64,000 nt of DNA from an uncultured Chiayiivirga sp. (lineage in GTDB: Bacteria > Pseudomonadota > Gammaproteobacteria > Xanthomonadales > Xanthomonadaceae). Position 1 is the first letter of the stretch. Every line of letters starts with the position of its first letter. Positions 18,033 through 28,575 of this stretch are shown here, in pieces. Location: contig CAKSZJ010000010.1 of assembly GCA_934525595.1 (NCBI GenBank), positions 1 through 64,000 of the forward strand. Reading direction: 5' to 3'. Under the pieces are notes generated by a model. It was not told the DNA's origin. It was given only the letters and a program-made list of their open reading frames with translations, and ran no database searches. A program made the position numbers and the translations under genes.

Positions 18033-18526
18033 GGGGGCATCGCGCGGCCTGGCTTTGATGTTGCTGCGGCAGGTCGGGGCTACGCCCCCGACGGGGCGTT
18101 GGATGCCCCGCAACGTCGGCCACGTAGGGCCGACCTACGTTCCGGCGGGGCGTTTCGACGGATCGTTTCGACGGGGCGTTTTGACGGGGCGTTTTGACGG
18201 GGCGTTTTGACGGATCGTTCCGGCGAGCGTTGCTGTCGTAGGTCGGGGCTACGCCCCCGACGGGGCGTTTGATGGCCCGCAACGTCGGCCACGTAGGGCC
18301 GACCTACGTTCCGACGGATCGTTTCGGCGGGGCGTTTCGACGGGGCGTTTTGACGGGGCGTTCCGGCGAGCGTTGCTGTCGTAGGTCGGGGCTACGCCCC
18401 CGACGGGGCGTTGGATGCCCCGCAACGTCGGCCACGTAGGGCCGACCTACGTTCCGACGGATCGTTCCGACGGATCGTTTTGTCGGGGCGTTTTGACGGA
18501 TCGTTTCGACGGGGCGTTTCGGTGTC
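18033..18526. repeat. Compound minisatellite: 13-bp VNTR nested in a higher-order repeat
   Basis: Three higher-order units start at 18069, 18238 and 18381. Each has the palindrome gtaggtcggggctacgcccc-cgac (GCAG head in the first copy), a linker ggggcgttggatgccccgcaac, the opposite palindrome gtcggccacgtagggccgac-ctac (18115, 18284, 18427), gttcc, then an array of 13-mers of the form GACGG(GGC/ATC)GTTT(T/C) or GTTCC. The arrays hold six (18144-18221), four (18313-18364) and five (18456-18520) units. Units 1 and 2 end with ggcgagcgttgctgtc. Unit 1 is 26 bp longer than unit 2, which equals two 13-mers. The block fills the gap between the convergent mrp and rapZ genes. Confidence 0.9.
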
Positions 18527-19408
18527 CTACTCCAGCTCCCGATGAAACGTCACCACCCGGCTGCGGCCCTGCTCGCGCCAGTGTGACGCGAGCCATTCGG
18601 TGCAGTGCACCGAGCGGTGGCGGCCGCCGGTGCAGCCGAACGCCAGGGTGACGTAGCTGCGCGTGTCGCTCTCGAAGCGCGGCAGCCAGGTATCCAGGAA
18701 GCCGGCCACCTGGTCGAGATATTCGACCACCGTCGGCTGCTGCATCAGCCATTCGCGCACCGGCGCATCGCGCCCGGAGAGCGGGCGCAGGCCGGGATCC
18801 CAGTGCGGATTGGGCAGGCAGCGCACGTCGAACACGAAGTCGGCATCGCCCGGCACGCCGTGGCGGTAGGCGAAGGACTGCACCAGCAGGGAAAGCCCGG
18901 GCTGGGCGTCGGCGGCCAGTTCGGTAACGACCCATCGGCGCAGCTGGTGCACGTTCATGGTGCTGGTGTCGAGCACGCGGTCGGCGATGGCGGCCAGCGG
19001 GCGAAGGCGCGTGCGTTCCAGCGCGATGGCGTCGGCCAGCGGCAGGCCGTCTCCGCTGAGCGGATGGCGACGGCGGGTTTCGCTGTAGCGGCGCAGCAGC
19101 ACTTCGTCGAGGGTGTCGAGGAAAATGAGCTGGTGCTGGCAGCCCATCGCGCCCACCTTCGCCAGCGAGTGCGGCAGGCGGGTCAGTCCCTCGGGACGGT
19201 TGCGCACGTCGATGCCTACCGCGAGCCGGTGAGGCGGGCCGCCGCCGCCGGTGACGCCGGCCACGAACTCGGGCAGGAGTTCGGCCGGCAGGTTGTCGAC
19301 GCAGCAATAGTCGAGATCCTCCAGGGTGCGCAGGACAACGCTCTTGCCGGAGCCGGAAAGACCGCTGATGACGAGCAGGGGCGGGCGTGTATCGTCGATG
19401 GGATTCAT
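18527..19408 (-). CDS. rapZ: RNase adapter protein RapZ (RapZ/YvcJ family nucleotide-binding protein)
   Basis: 293 residues. N-terminal Walker A GLSGSGKS (about 15-22) and the C-terminal signature CTGGRHRSV typical of the family. In E. coli RapZ binds GlmZ/GlmY small RNAs and controls glucosamine-6-phosphate synthase; outside the enterics the role is less certain. The start overlaps the hprK stop (ATGA, 19405-19408). It is the last gene of the rpoN cluster here; a repeat block follows instead of the HPr/EIIA genes found after rapZ in some relatives. Confidence 0.93.
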   Translation of the reverse strand: MNPIDDTRPPLLVISGLSGSGKSVVLRTLEDLDYCCVDNLPAELLPEFVAGVTGGGGPPHRLAVGIDVRNRPEGLTRLPHSLAKVGAMGCQHQLIFLDTLDEVLLRRYSETRRRHPLSGDGLPLADAIALERTRLRPLAAIADRVLDTSTMNVHQLRRWVVTELAADAQPGLSLLVQSFAYRHGVPGDADFVFDVRCLPNPHWDPGLRPLSGRDAPVREWLMQQPTVVEYLDQVAGFLDTWLPRFESDTRSYVTLAFGCTGGRHRSVHCTEWLASHWREQGRSRVVTFHRELE

Positions 19409-20364
19409 GGCGTGAGATGGCGCATCTGGTGGGCCTGGCGGTCGATGAAGGCCTGGGCGGCGTCGAAGCCCTTGCTCTTGAGCAGGTGCGCACGCACCGC
19501 GGCCTCGGCCAGCACCGCCAGGTTGCGGCCGGCGGCGACGGGCAGGGTAATGCGTGGGATGTCCACGTCGAGCAGGCGCCGTGTGCCAAGGATGCCGTGC
19601 AGCCGGTCGAGGCCGTCGTCCCCGTCGCGCCCCGGTTCCGGTCGCTCCAGGTGCACGATCAGGCGCAGGTACTTGTTGCGCTTGACCGCGGTGTCTCCGT
19701 ACATCTGGCGGATGTTGAGGACGCCGATGCCGCGCACTTCGAGAAGGTCCTGCAGCATGTCCGGGCAGCTGCCGTCGAGCATGTCGGGCGCGATGCGGGT
19801 GAACTCGGGGGCGTCGTCGGCCACCAGCCGATGCCCGCGCGAGATCAGTTCCAGCGCCAGCTCGCTCTTGCCCAGTCCCGATTCGCCGGTGATCAGCACT
19901 CCGATCGAATGCACCTCCATGAACACGCCGTGCAGGGTCAGGCGTGGCGCCAGCGCACGCGCGAGGTGGTACTGGAAGTAGGTCAGCAGCTCGTGGCCGC
20001 GGTGGCTGGAGACCCACAGCGGCGTGTCGGTGCGATTGGCCGCTTCGCGCAGGTCGTCGGGCGCCTCGCGGTCCTTGGTGACGACCAGGGCCAGCGGCGT
20101 ATCGCTGACGATGTGCATCAGGAACCGGCTGCGCTGCGGGGGATCCAGGGCGTCGAGGTAGTCCAGTTCCTCGCTGCCGATGATCTGGACCTTGTTGGCG
20201 TGGATGGTGTTGAGGTAGCCGGCCAGGGCCGGACGGCGCGCCAGGTGGTCGACCGATTCGAGCACGCGTCCTTCGCCTTGCCGGCCCGCGATCCAGCGCA
20301 GGCCCAGGCGCTGTTCGAGCTGGTCGAACAGTTCGCGGGCGGTGATGCGCATCGGAATCGGCAT
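19405..20364 (-). CDS. hprK: HPr kinase/phosphorylase
   Basis: 319 residues. The C-terminal kinase domain has Walker [13 protein letters not shown] (about residue 150) and the HprK signature [17 protein letters not shown]. It phosphorylates HPr on a regulatory serine and reverses the reaction. The ATG at 20364 is preferred; an ATG at 20352 is four codons in. HprK is usual in Firmicutes and in some proteobacteria, where it sits beside ptsN and rapZ and is thought to sense metabolic state. No HPr gene lies in this window, so its partner must be elsewhere. Confidence 0.93.
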   Translation of the reverse strand: MPIPMRITARELFDQLEQRLGLRWIAGRQGEGRVLESVDHLARRPALAGYLNTIHANKVQIIGSEELDYLDALDPPQRSRFLMHIVSDTPLALVVTKDREAPDDLREAANRTDTPLWVSSHRGHELLTYFQYHLARALAPRLTLHGVFMEVHSIGVLITGESGLGKSELALELISRGHRLVADDAPEFTRIAPDMLDGSCPDMLQDLLEVRGIGVLNIRQMYGDTAVKRNKYLRLIVHLERPEPGRDGDDGLDRLHGILGTRRLLDVDIPRITLPVAAGRNLAVLAEAAVRAHLLKSKGFDAAQAFIDRQAHQMRHLTP

Positions 20365-20417
20365 GGGATGGCGGCCAGCGGGGTGTGTCGTGAGTATGGC
20401 GGCAGGGTGGGTGCCTG

Positions 20418-20891
20418 TCAGGCGACGAGGTGTGCGAGCTGCCACTCCGACAGCGCGGCGTACAACGCTGCATCGGTCTGGCAGGCCCGCAGGCGCGCGC
20501 AGAAATCCCTGTCGCTGAACATTTCGGCCAGCTGCGAGAGCAGCAGCAGGTGCTGTTGGCTGAAATGCTCGGGCACCGCCAGCGCGAAGACGAGATCGAC
20601 CGGCTGGCCGTCGCTGGCGTCGAAATCCAGCGGTTGGTCCAGGCGAAGGAAGGTGCCCACGGGGGCGGCGAGGCTGGTGATGCGGCCGTGCGGGATCGCT
20701 ACGCCGTGTCCCAGACCGGTCGAGCCCAGGCGTTCGCGCGCGCACAGGCCGTCGTAGATGCGTCGCTCCAGCTCGACGTCCTCGCTGCCGTCATCGAGGG
20801 TGGACGCGATCAGCTCCAGCAGGCGTTTCTTGCTGCTGGCGCGGGCGTTGGCGCGGATGCGCGCAGGCGACAGGAGGTCGACGAGATGCAT
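20418..20891 (-). CDS. ptsN: Nitrogen-regulatory PTS protein EIIA-Ntr
   Basis: 157 residues, the normal length. The phosphorylatable His lies in GVAIPHGRI (about residue 67). The protein is the terminal phosphate acceptor of the nitrogen PTS and regulates potassium transport and stress responses in relatives. It lies between hpf and hprK; a perfect hairpin separates it from hpf (20913-20945). Confidence 0.93.
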   Translation of the reverse strand: MHLVDLLSPARIRANARASSKKRLLELIASTLDDGSEDVELERRIYDGLCARERLGSTGLGHGVAIPHGRITSLAAPVGTFLRLDQPLDFDASDGQPVDLVFALAVPEHFSQQHLLLLSQLAEMFSDRDFCARLRACQTDAALYAALSEWQLAHLVA

Positions 20892-20912
20892 GACGGGTTC
20901 CCCGATGTGACA

Positions 20913-20945
20913 GGGCCGGAGGCGGTACCCATGCGCCTCCGGCCC
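20913..20945 (-). promoter_or_regulatory. Perfect 12-bp hairpin between hpf and ptsN
   Basis: gggccggaggcg (20913-20924) and cgcctccggccc (20934-20945) pair perfectly around a 9-base loop. There is no T-run on either strand. In the minus-strand transcript it would lie 22 nt before the ptsN start, where it could act as a processing or attenuation element and alter the hpf:ptsN ratio. Confidence 0.5.
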
Positions 20946-20993
20946 GATTCGCCCGGCAAGCGCGCGGGCAAGGGTTCGATGACTGGCCCCGAC

Positions 20994-21317
20994 TCAGCCG
21001 GTTTCCGCCGTGCGGATGCTCTGGTCGGAGCGGTACTTGGTCTGCTTTTCCTTGTACTTGGTCACCTGGCGGACGAGCTTGTCGAGCAGCTGGTCGATGG
21101 CGTTGTACATGTCTTCGTCGGCCGCCTCGGCGTGGATCGTGTGGCCCGACAGGTTGAGGGTTGCGTCGATCTTCTTCAGGAGACGCTCGACCGAGAGGGT
21201 GACGCGTCCGTCGATCAGGTCGTCGGAATGCCGGTCCAGCTTGTCCAGCTTGGCGAGGATGGTGTCGCGCAGGGCGGGGGTGACTTCGATCTGGTGTCCG
21301 ACGATTTCGATACGCAT
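20994..21317 (-). CDS. hpf: Ribosome hibernation promoting factor (short HPF / YhbH)
   Basis: 107 residues of the HPF/RaiA family: RIEIVGHQIEVTPALRDTI at the start and a conserved basic patch VTKYKEKQTKYR near the end. It lacks the long C-terminal dimerisation domain. It binds 70S ribosomes and promotes inactive dimers in stationary phase. The start is well fixed by a perfect AGGAGG 7 nt before the ATG (plus-strand 21324-21329). The 144-bp gap to rpoN may hold its own promoter. Confidence 0.93.
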   Translation of the reverse strand: MRIEIVGHQIEVTPALRDTILAKLDKLDRHSDDLIDGRVTLSVERLLKKIDATLNLSGHTIHAEAADEDMYNAIDQLLDKLVRQVTKYKEKQTKYRSDQSIRTAETG

Positions 21318-21461
21318 GACAAACCTCCTGTTGCTGCCTTTCGGCGGGTTCCCGGCGGGTCGTTGCCGGCATGATGCGCGACGCGTGCCGCGTGCGCAGC
21401 TTTCATGACCAAGATGGTAGCAAGGCCGGGGGGAAAACAAGGGGGCGAGGATGATTCGCTG

Positions 21462-22877
21462 TCACTGCAGGCGCTGGCGCTCGTTGGAGGAGGGAATTGC
21501 CAGCGCCTCGCGATACTTTGCCACCGTGCGGCGGGCCACCGTGACGCCTTCGGCCGCCAGGGCTTCCACCAGCTTGGCGTCGGACAGCGGCTTGCGCGGG
21601 TTCTCGGCTTCGATGAGGCGGCGGATCATGGCCTGGATGGCGGTGCCGGAGGCTGCGCCGCCGTCGGCGGTGGCCAGGCTGGAGGAGAAGAAGTGCTTGA
21701 ACTCAAAGGTGCCTCGCGGGGTGTGCAGGTACTTGCGGGTGGTGACGCGCGAAACCGTGGATTCATGCAGGCCCAGTTCGTCGGCCACTTCGCGCAGCAC
21801 CAGCGGGCGCATTGCCTCGGGACCGAATTCAAGGAAGGCGCTCTGGTGACGCACGATGGACTGGGCCACGCGCAGCACGGAGTCGGCGCGCGTTTCCAGG
21901 CTCTTGATCAGCCAGCGGGCCTCCTGCAGCTGGCCGCGCAGATAGGTCGAATCGGCGCGGCTGGCCACGCCGATCAGCGACTCGTAGTGCTGGTTGATGC
22001 CCAGCTGCGGCTGGCAGCCCGGCCCCGGGCGGACCTGCCAGCCGTCGCTGCGGCGGATCGCGTAGGCGTCCGGGACGATGTATTCGGGCGCGCCATGGGA
22101 AAATCCCGATCCGGGGCGCGGATCCAGCGAGCGCAGCAGCTGCACCGCCTCGTGCATGATGTCCGGCGCGGCTCCGAGCCGGGCGGCCAGTCGCTCGGAG
22201 CCGAGTCGCGCCAGGGCCTCGAGGTGTTCACTCGCGATGTGCCGGGCCAGGTCCACGGCAGGCGTCGCATCGCCCGGGGAGAGCTGCACCAGGAGGCATT
22301 CGGACAGCGTGCGTGCGCCCACGCCCAGGGGATCGAAACGCTGGATGCGGCGCAGCACCGCCTCGATTTCGTCGAATCCGACCGAAAGGTCGGGGCGCAG
22401 CCCGTCGCGCAGCGCGTCCAGCGGCTCGGCCAGATAGCCGTCCTCGCCGATGGACTCGATCAGGACCACCGCGATGGCGTGGTCGCGCGGTGACATGGGC
22501 GTCAGGTTCAGCTGCCAGAGGAGATGGCCCTGGAGATCCTGACTGGCGTTGGCGAAGGCCAGTTCGCGCTCGTCGTCCTCGCCGCTGCCGGAGGCGTAGC
22601 CGTCGCTCTGGTATTCCTGCGCCCAGTCGGGAATGTCGAGCAGGTCGTCGGGCGTTTCGGACGCGTCGCCGACGTCGGACTGTCCGACCTCCTGCTGCGC
22701 GTGCTCGGCCTCGGGTGCGACGTCCTCGGGCTTTTCCAGCAGCGGATTGGACTCCAGTGCCGCGGAGATCTCCACCTCCAGCTCCGCGCTGGAAAGCTGC
22801 AGCAGCCGGATCGCCTGGCGCAGCTGGGGCGTCAGGGTCAGGTTTTGCCCGATCTTGAGCTGGAGTGCGGGCTTCAC
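21462..22877 (-). CDS. rpoN: RNA polymerase sigma-54 factor
   Basis: 471 residues from a GTG start. Region I is Gln/Leu-rich (LQLKIGQNLTLTPQLRQAI), an acidic region II follows, then the core-binding and HTH regions. The RpoN box ARRTVAKYRE lies near the C-terminus (about 453-462) and recognises the -24 element. In this group sigma-54 commonly drives pilus, flagellar and nitrogen genes. It lies 16 bp past lptB in the conserved lptB-rpoN-hpf order. Confidence 0.95.
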   Translation of the reverse strand: MKPALQLKIGQNLTLTPQLRQAIRLLQLSSAELEVEISAALESNPLLEKPEDVAPEAEHAQQEVGQSDVGDASETPDDLLDIPDWAQEYQSDGYASGSGEDDERELAFANASQDLQGHLLWQLNLTPMSPRDHAIAVVLIESIGEDGYLAEPLDALRDGLRPDLSVGFDEIEAVLRRIQRFDPLGVGARTLSECLLVQLSPGDATPAVDLARHIASEHLEALARLGSERLAARLGAAPDIMHEAVQLLRSLDPRPGSGFSHGAPEYIVPDAYAIRRSDGWQVRPGPGCQPQLGINQHYESLIGVASRADSTYLRGQLQEARWLIKSLETRADSVLRVAQSIVRHQSAFLEFGPEAMRPLVLREVADELGLHESTVSRVTTRKYLHTPRGTFEFKHFFSSSLATADGGAASGTAIQAMIRRLIEAENPRKPLSDAKLVEALAAEGVTVARRTVAKYREALAIPSSNERQRLQ

Positions 22878-22893
22878 CGGCGATCCTGCGGGG

Positions 22894-23613
22894 TTACATG
22901 CGGAAACTGTCGCCTAGATATACCCGACGCACGTCCGGGTTGGCGAGCAGTTCTTCCGGCCGCCCCTGCGCCAGCACGCCGCCTTCGCTCAGGATGTAGG
23001 CGCGGTCGCAGATGCCAAGGGTTTCACGCACGTTGTGGTCGGTGATGAGGATGCCGATGCCGCGGGCCTTGAGGTGGGCGACGATCTTCTGGATGTCGCC
23101 GACCGAGATCGGATCGACGCCGGCGAAGGGCTCGTCCAGGAGCATCAGGCGAGGGCGCGCGGCCAGCGCACGGGCGATCTCCACGCGGCGCCGTTCACCG
23201 CCCGAGAGGCTGGCTCCGCGCTGGTCTGCGACGTGCGCGATCTGGAGTTCCTCCATCAGCGCCAGTAGCTCGTTCTCGCGGCCCTGGGCGTCGAGATCCT
23301 CGCGCAGCTCCAGCACCGCCATGATGTTCTGGGCGGCGGTGAGGCGGCGGAAGATGGAGGGCTCCTGCGGAAGGTAGCCGACGCCGAGGCGGGCGCGCTG
23401 GTGCATCGGCAGCGCGGTGGCGTCCTCGCCGTCGAGCAGGATGCTGCCGCCGTCGCAGGCGATCAGCCCGACGATCATGTAGAAGCAGGTGGTCTTTCCC
23501 GCGCCGTTGGGGCCGAGCAGCCCCACGACTTCGCCGGCATCCAGGTGCAGGCTGAAATCCTTGACGACCTCGCGCTGCCGGTAGCGCTTCCTGAGGTGGC
23601 GCGCGACCAGCAT
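22894..23613 (-). CDS. lptB: LPS export ABC transporter ATPase
   Basis: 239 residues. Walker [10 protein letters not shown] (about 35-43), ABC signature LSGGERRR, Walker [14 protein letters not shown] and the switch His in ITDHN are all present. It powers the LptB2FG extractor that pulls LPS from the inner membrane onto the LptC-LptA bridge. The start overlaps the lptA stop (TGATG at 23611-23615). Confidence 0.95.
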   Translation of the reverse strand: MLVARHLRKRYRQREVVKDFSLHLDAGEVVGLLGPNGAGKTTCFYMIVGLIACDGGSILLDGEDATALPMHQRARLGVGYLPQEPSIFRRLTAAQNIMAVLELREDLDAQGRENELLALMEELQIAHVADQRGASLSGGERRRVEIARALAARPRLMLLDEPFAGVDPISVGDIQKIVAHLKARGIGILITDHNVRETLGICDRAYILSEGGVLAQGRPEELLANPDVRRVYLGDSFRM

Positions 23614-24134
23614 CAGCCGCCCGCTGCGCGCGGTTTGGGCTGGATGGTCAGGTGGATGCGGCCGCCCTGGCCGCCGTCGCCCTGGATGTGTCCGCTGCGG
23701 GTGTCGTAGCGCACCTGCTCGCCGCGGAACGTGTCGCGGCCCTGTTCAACCTGCACCGCGCCGCTGAGCACGACGATTTCGGTGTCGGTGTCGTAGACGA
23801 TCTGCTGCGCGCGGGCGCGCATGAGCTGGCCCTCGTCGTTCTCCTGCTGCAGCGCGGCGGGGCGGCCCTTCAGAAGAACGCGGGTCACCTCGCCCTGCCG
23901 GCGGGTGACCGTGGCGTGCTCGGCGTCGATGCGCAGCGAACCCTGGGTGATGGTGAGGTCGGTGAAGTGGGTCTCGCCGTCCTGGGTCATCACGCCGTCC
24001 AGCCCGCCGGCCTGCACGTCGAGCGGCTTGTCGCGGTCGTCGGAGCGCGACAGCGCCGGCGGCGCGAACAGGGCCAGGTACAGGGCCGCCAGCGTCAGGC
24101 GTTCAACGGCGCGAAGTCGAAGCGGGAGGAGCAT
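23613..24134 (-). CDS. lptA: LPS transport periplasmic bridge protein
   Basis: 173 residues with an N-terminal hydrophobic signal ([17 protein letters not shown]). The OstA-like beta-jellyroll is marked by repeated short strands such as [18 protein letters not shown]. It forms the periplasmic bridge carrying LPS from LptC to LptD. The start overlaps the end of lptC by 32 nt. Start ATG at 24134, preceded by ggagg. Confidence 0.9.
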   Translation of the reverse strand: MLLPLRLRAVERLTLAALYLALFAPPALSRSDDRDKPLDVQAGGLDGVMTQDGETHFTDLTITQGSLRIDAEHATVTRRQGEVTRVLLKGRPAALQQENDEGQLMRARAQQIVYDTDTEIVVLSGAVQVEQGRDTFRGEQVRYDTRSGHIQGDGGQGGRIHLTIQPKPRAAGG

Positions 24135-24684
24135 AGTGGCCGGTGACCTCGTCGAGCAGTTGGAAGCGGCGGGTGTCCAGATCGGCCCGCAGGCCGCGTC
24201 CGCGCAGTATAGAGTGAGGCGAAGCGAGCGTGACCACCGCGTCGCTCTGCACCTGGCGCTCGCGCGGCAGCAGGGTGAGCCGCTCGCTGCGGAACGCCAG
24301 TTCGCCGTTCTCGCCTTCCGGCGGCCCGTCCAGTGCGACATCGCCGATCAGACGAAGTTCGGAGCCGTTCGCATCGACCCAGGCGCGCTCGGCGCGCGCC
24401 TGCCAGGTGCCGTCGTGGCGGTCGGGCAGGGTAAAGCGCGGCTGCTCGATTTCGATGCTGCCAAGATAGGGGTGGCGGCTCAGGCGCGGGCCGCGGACGT
24501 GGAAGGATTCCCTGCCCTCGTCGTCCAGCGCCACCAGGTCGAAATCGCGCAGGAAATAGTCGGAGCGCGGCGGGCCGGTGAGCGGTTCGGGCTCGTCCTG
24601 CCGGTACAGCCACCACAGGGCCAGGCTGCTGGAGGCCGCCGCGGCGAGCAGCAGGGTGCCGGGAACCCAGCGTGGCGGCCTCAT
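24103..24684 (-). CDS. lptC: LPS export system protein LptC
   Basis: 193 residues: one N-terminal transmembrane helix (about 8-26) and a periplasmic LptC/OstA-type domain (YFLRDFDLVALDDEGRESFHV onward). It docks LptA to the inner-membrane LptBFG complex. The start overlaps the kdsC stop (ATGA, 24681-24684). Confidence 0.92.
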   Translation of the reverse strand: MRPPRWVPGTLLLAAAASSSLALWWLYRQDEPEPLTGPPRSDYFLRDFDLVALDDEGRESFHVRGPRLSRHPYLGSIEIEQPRFTLPDRHDGTWQARAERAWVDANGSELRLIGDVALDGPPEGENGELAFRSERLTLLPRERQVQSDAVVTLASPHSILRGRGLRADLDTRRFQLLDEVTGHYAPPASTSRR

Positions 24685-25235
24685 GGGTTGGCGAACCGCT
24701 GCAGGATCCGTTCGGTCTGCTGCTGTGCATCGAGGATCAGGTCGCACAGTGCGCGAACCGCACCGCGGCCGCCGGCGGCTGCGGTGATCCAGTGCAGGTG
24801 CGGGTGCAGCCACGGGTGCGCGTTGACCGGGCCGACGGCAAGGCCGGCCCATTGGAGCGCGGGCAGGTCGGGCAGGTCGTCGCCCATGAAGGCGGCCTGT
24901 GCCGGCTCCAGCGCGAGGATCTGGCACAGCGCGCGCAGCGCGGCGCGTTTGTCGTGGCAGCCCTGATGCAGGTGCACGATGTCCAGTTCCGCGGCGCGGC
25001 GTGCGACGACTTCGCTGCTGCGCGCGGTGATCAGCGCTACCTCGATGCCGCATTCGCGCAGGAGCTTGAGGCCTTGCCCATCGAGGGCGTGGAAGGCCTT
25101 GATCTCCTCACCCCTGGAGGTGAAGCACAGGCGGCCGTCGGTAAGCGTGCCGTCGACGTCGAGTGCCACGAGGCGGATGCGGGCGGCGCGCTCGCGCACC
25201 GTGGCGGGAACCTCGGCCAGGTAGCGCGTGTTCAT
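24681..25235 (-). CDS. kdsC: 3-deoxy-D-manno-octulosonate 8-phosphate phosphatase
   Basis: 184 residues, HAD superfamily type C0. Motif I DVDGTLTDG (about 26-34), motif II ITARSS, and the motif III/IV region GDDLPDLPAL. It removes phosphate from KDO-8-phosphate, the step after KdsA in KDO synthesis for the LPS core. Coupled by ATGA overlaps to kdsD upstream and lptC downstream. Confidence 0.95.
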   Translation of the reverse strand: MNTRYLAEVPATVRERAARIRLVALDVDGTLTDGRLCFTSRGEEIKAFHALDGQGLKLLRECGIEVALITARSSEVVARRAAELDIVHLHQGCHDKRAALRALCQILALEPAQAAFMGDDLPDLPALQWAGLAVGPVNAHPWLHPHLHWITAAAGGRGAVRALCDLILDAQQQTERILQRFANP

Positions 25236-26254
25236 ACCACTCGCGCGCGCAGCAGGTCGTGGATGTTGAGCGCGCCGGTGACGCGCTGCTGTCCGTCCAC
25301 CACGACCACGGCGGAAATCTTGTGGTCTTCCATCATGCGCGCCGCCTCTACCGCAAGGCGTTCGGCGGCGAGCGTCTTGGGCTCGCGGCTCATCACCGCC
25401 GCGACCGGCGTGGTGCGCAGGTCGGCGTCGGGATCGTCCATCGCGCGGCGCAGGTCGCCGTCGGTGAAGACGCCGAGCAGGCGGTTTTCGGCATCGACCA
25501 CGGCGGTCATGCCGAGGCGCTTCTGGCTCATCTCCACCACGGCCTGGCTGATCGTGGCATCGCCCGGCACGCGCGGGATCCCATCGCCGGCGTGCATCAC
25601 GTCGCCGATGCGCAGCAGCAGGCGGCGTCCGAGGCTGCCTGCAGGGTGTGAGCGGGCGAAGTCCTGGCTGGTGAAGCCGCGTGCATCCAGCAGGGCGACG
25701 GCGATCGCGTCGCCCATGGCGAGCGAGGCGGTGGTGCTGGTGGTCGGGGCAAGGCCGAGCGGGCACGCCTCTTCTCCGACGGCGACGTCGAGATGGATGT
25801 CCGACAGGCGGCCCAGGGTGGATTCGGGCCGGCCGGTCATGGCGATCAGCACGTTGCCCTGACGGCGCAGTGCCGGAACGATGGTGAGCACCTCGTCGCT
25901 TTCGCCCGAATAGGACAGCGCCAGCACCACGTCGTGTTCGGTGATCATGCCCAGATCGCCGTGGCTGGCCTCGCCCGGATGGACGAAGAAGGCCGGCGTG
26001 CCGGTGGAGGCCAGGGTGGCGGCGATCTTGCTGGCGATGTGGCCGGATTTCCCCATGCCGGTGGTGATCACGCGCCCGCGGGCGGCGAGGATCGCGCGAC
26101 AGGCCGCTACGAAGCTGGCGTCGATCCGGGTGCGCAGGCTCAGCAGGGCGCGCGCCTCGTTGTCGAACACCGACTGGGCGGCCGCGATCAGCCTTGACGG
26201 GTCGAGCTCGGCGCCGCCGGGAGGCGGGGCCAGAGGGCGGAGGGTGGCATTCAT
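25232..26254 (-). CDS. kdsD: D-arabinose 5-phosphate isomerase
   Basis: 340 residues: an N-terminal SIS domain (GMGKSGHIASKIAATLASTG, then SYSGESDE) and a C-terminal pair of CBS domains (from about 205). It converts ribulose 5-phosphate to arabinose 5-phosphate, the first KDO precursor. I chose the ATG at 26254; an upstream GTG at 26269 is less likely. It heads the ten-gene minus-strand cluster ending at rapZ, so its upstream region should hold the main promoter. Confidence 0.95.
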   Translation of the reverse strand: MNATLRPLAPPPGGAELDPSRLIAAAQSVFDNEARALLSLRTRIDASFVAACRAILAARGRVITTGMGKSGHIASKIAATLASTGTPAFFVHPGEASHGDLGMITEHDVVLALSYSGESDEVLTIVPALRRQGNVLIAMTGRPESTLGRLSDIHLDVAVGEEACPLGLAPTTSTTASLAMGDAIAVALLDARGFTSQDFARSHPAGSLGRRLLLRIGDVMHAGDGIPRVPGDATISQAVVEMSQKRLGMTAVVDAENRLLGVFTDGDLRRAMDDPDADLRTTPVAAVMSREPKTLAAERLAVEAARMMEDHKISAVVVVDGQQRVTGALNIHDLLRARVV

Positions 26255-26314
26255 GGGCGGGCAGGTCACCTGGTCGGTCGTCGCGGTGAACCCGGATTCG
26301 GGCGCGGCGGGCGT

Positions 26315-26327
26315 TATGATTTATGAT
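26315..26327 (+). promoter_or_regulatory. Candidate -10 elements upstream of ibaG
   Basis: Two overlapping TATGAT hexamers (26315-26320 and 26322-26327) lie about 100 nt before the ibaG ATG in the divergent kdsD/ibaG region. A TAGAAT on the minus strand (plus 26336-26341) could serve kdsD. No good -35 is visible for either. Confidence 0.35.
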
Positions 26328-26423
26328 GCCCGGCCATTCTACCCCAGCGCCCCCTCCGGGCGGCCGCCCGAAGCCGGGCGATGCGGGTGATTTCGTTCAT
26401 GTTTTCGGTGCCGGATCTTTTCC

Positions 26424-27951
<1,528 letters not shown>

Positions 27952-28150
27952 TTCCGGAACAGCGAAAAAGAAGCGCGCGCAGTGCGCACGGCCGACCGAT
28001 GCGCGCCGCAGTCCGGAGGAACCGGCGCGGTTTCATCCGGTCCGCCGCGGCGCACTGCTTCGCTCGTCCACCAGGGCGCCCGTAAAGGCGAAAGGGGCGG
28101 TCACGGCGGCGAAATTGTATAACAGGCGCGCCGTGCACTACCTTGCACCG

Positions 28151-28525
28151 ATGCGTTCCCGCCTTCACTCCCTCGTCTCAAGCAGCCTGCGCCTGATGGC
28201 GCTGCTCGTGCTTGCGCTGGGGCTGCTGGTGAAGCCGGTTCTCGTGGTTGCATGCGAGATTGGCGACGCCCGGCTGGGGCAGGACAGCGCAGCGCCGGCG
28301 GTCGAGGATGTCGCCGGCGTTGCCGATGCCGGCGCACACCAGGTTGAAGACGACTGCTGCCCGGGCCAGACCTGCGGTGAATGCTGCACGATGGCGACAG
28401 TGATGCCCGTCGGCGATGCGCCGGCGTGGCGCGCCCATGCGCCCGCAGGGGGTGCGGGAGTGCCGCCGGGCGCCTCCGCTCCGGCGCCGCGCGGGAAGAC
28501 GTTCAGGCCTCCGATCACGGGGTGA
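28151..28525 (+). CDS. Small cysteine-rich secreted protein of the metal-efflux locus (CopL/CzcI-like)
   Basis: 124 residues. An N-terminal hydrophobic signal ([20 protein letters not shown]) precedes an acidic stretch and the dense cluster [11 protein letters not shown], a likely metal-binding site. The tail is Pro/Ala/Gly-rich. Small exported Cys/His-rich proteins of this kind (CopL, CzcI) sit at the head of metal-resistance operons in this family, and here the gene lies 50 bp before the czcC-like gene. Function is inferred from position and composition; no enzymatic domain is seen. Confidence 0.65.
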   Translation: MRSRLHSLVSSSLRLMALLVLALGLLVKPVLVVACEIGDARLGQDSAAPAVEDVAGVADAGAHQVEDDCCPGQTCGECCTMATVMPVGDAPAWRAHAPAGGAGVPPGASAPAPRGKTFRPPITG

Positions 28526-28575
28526 GGTTGCCGCCGGCCAGGCCGGCTCCTCGTCCACGATCCGGAGGTCTTCCC

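Noticed and set aside
18144-18520. Possible CRISPR array in the mrp-rapZ gap
   Set aside because: The 13-bp units are contiguous with no unique spacers, and no cas genes are near; it is a minisatellite.
28111-28125. Zur-box half site (ttgtataaca) before the Cys-rich czc leader gene
   Set aside because: Only one half matches a Zur-type palindrome; TATAAC here could equally be a -10. Not enough to claim zinc regulation.
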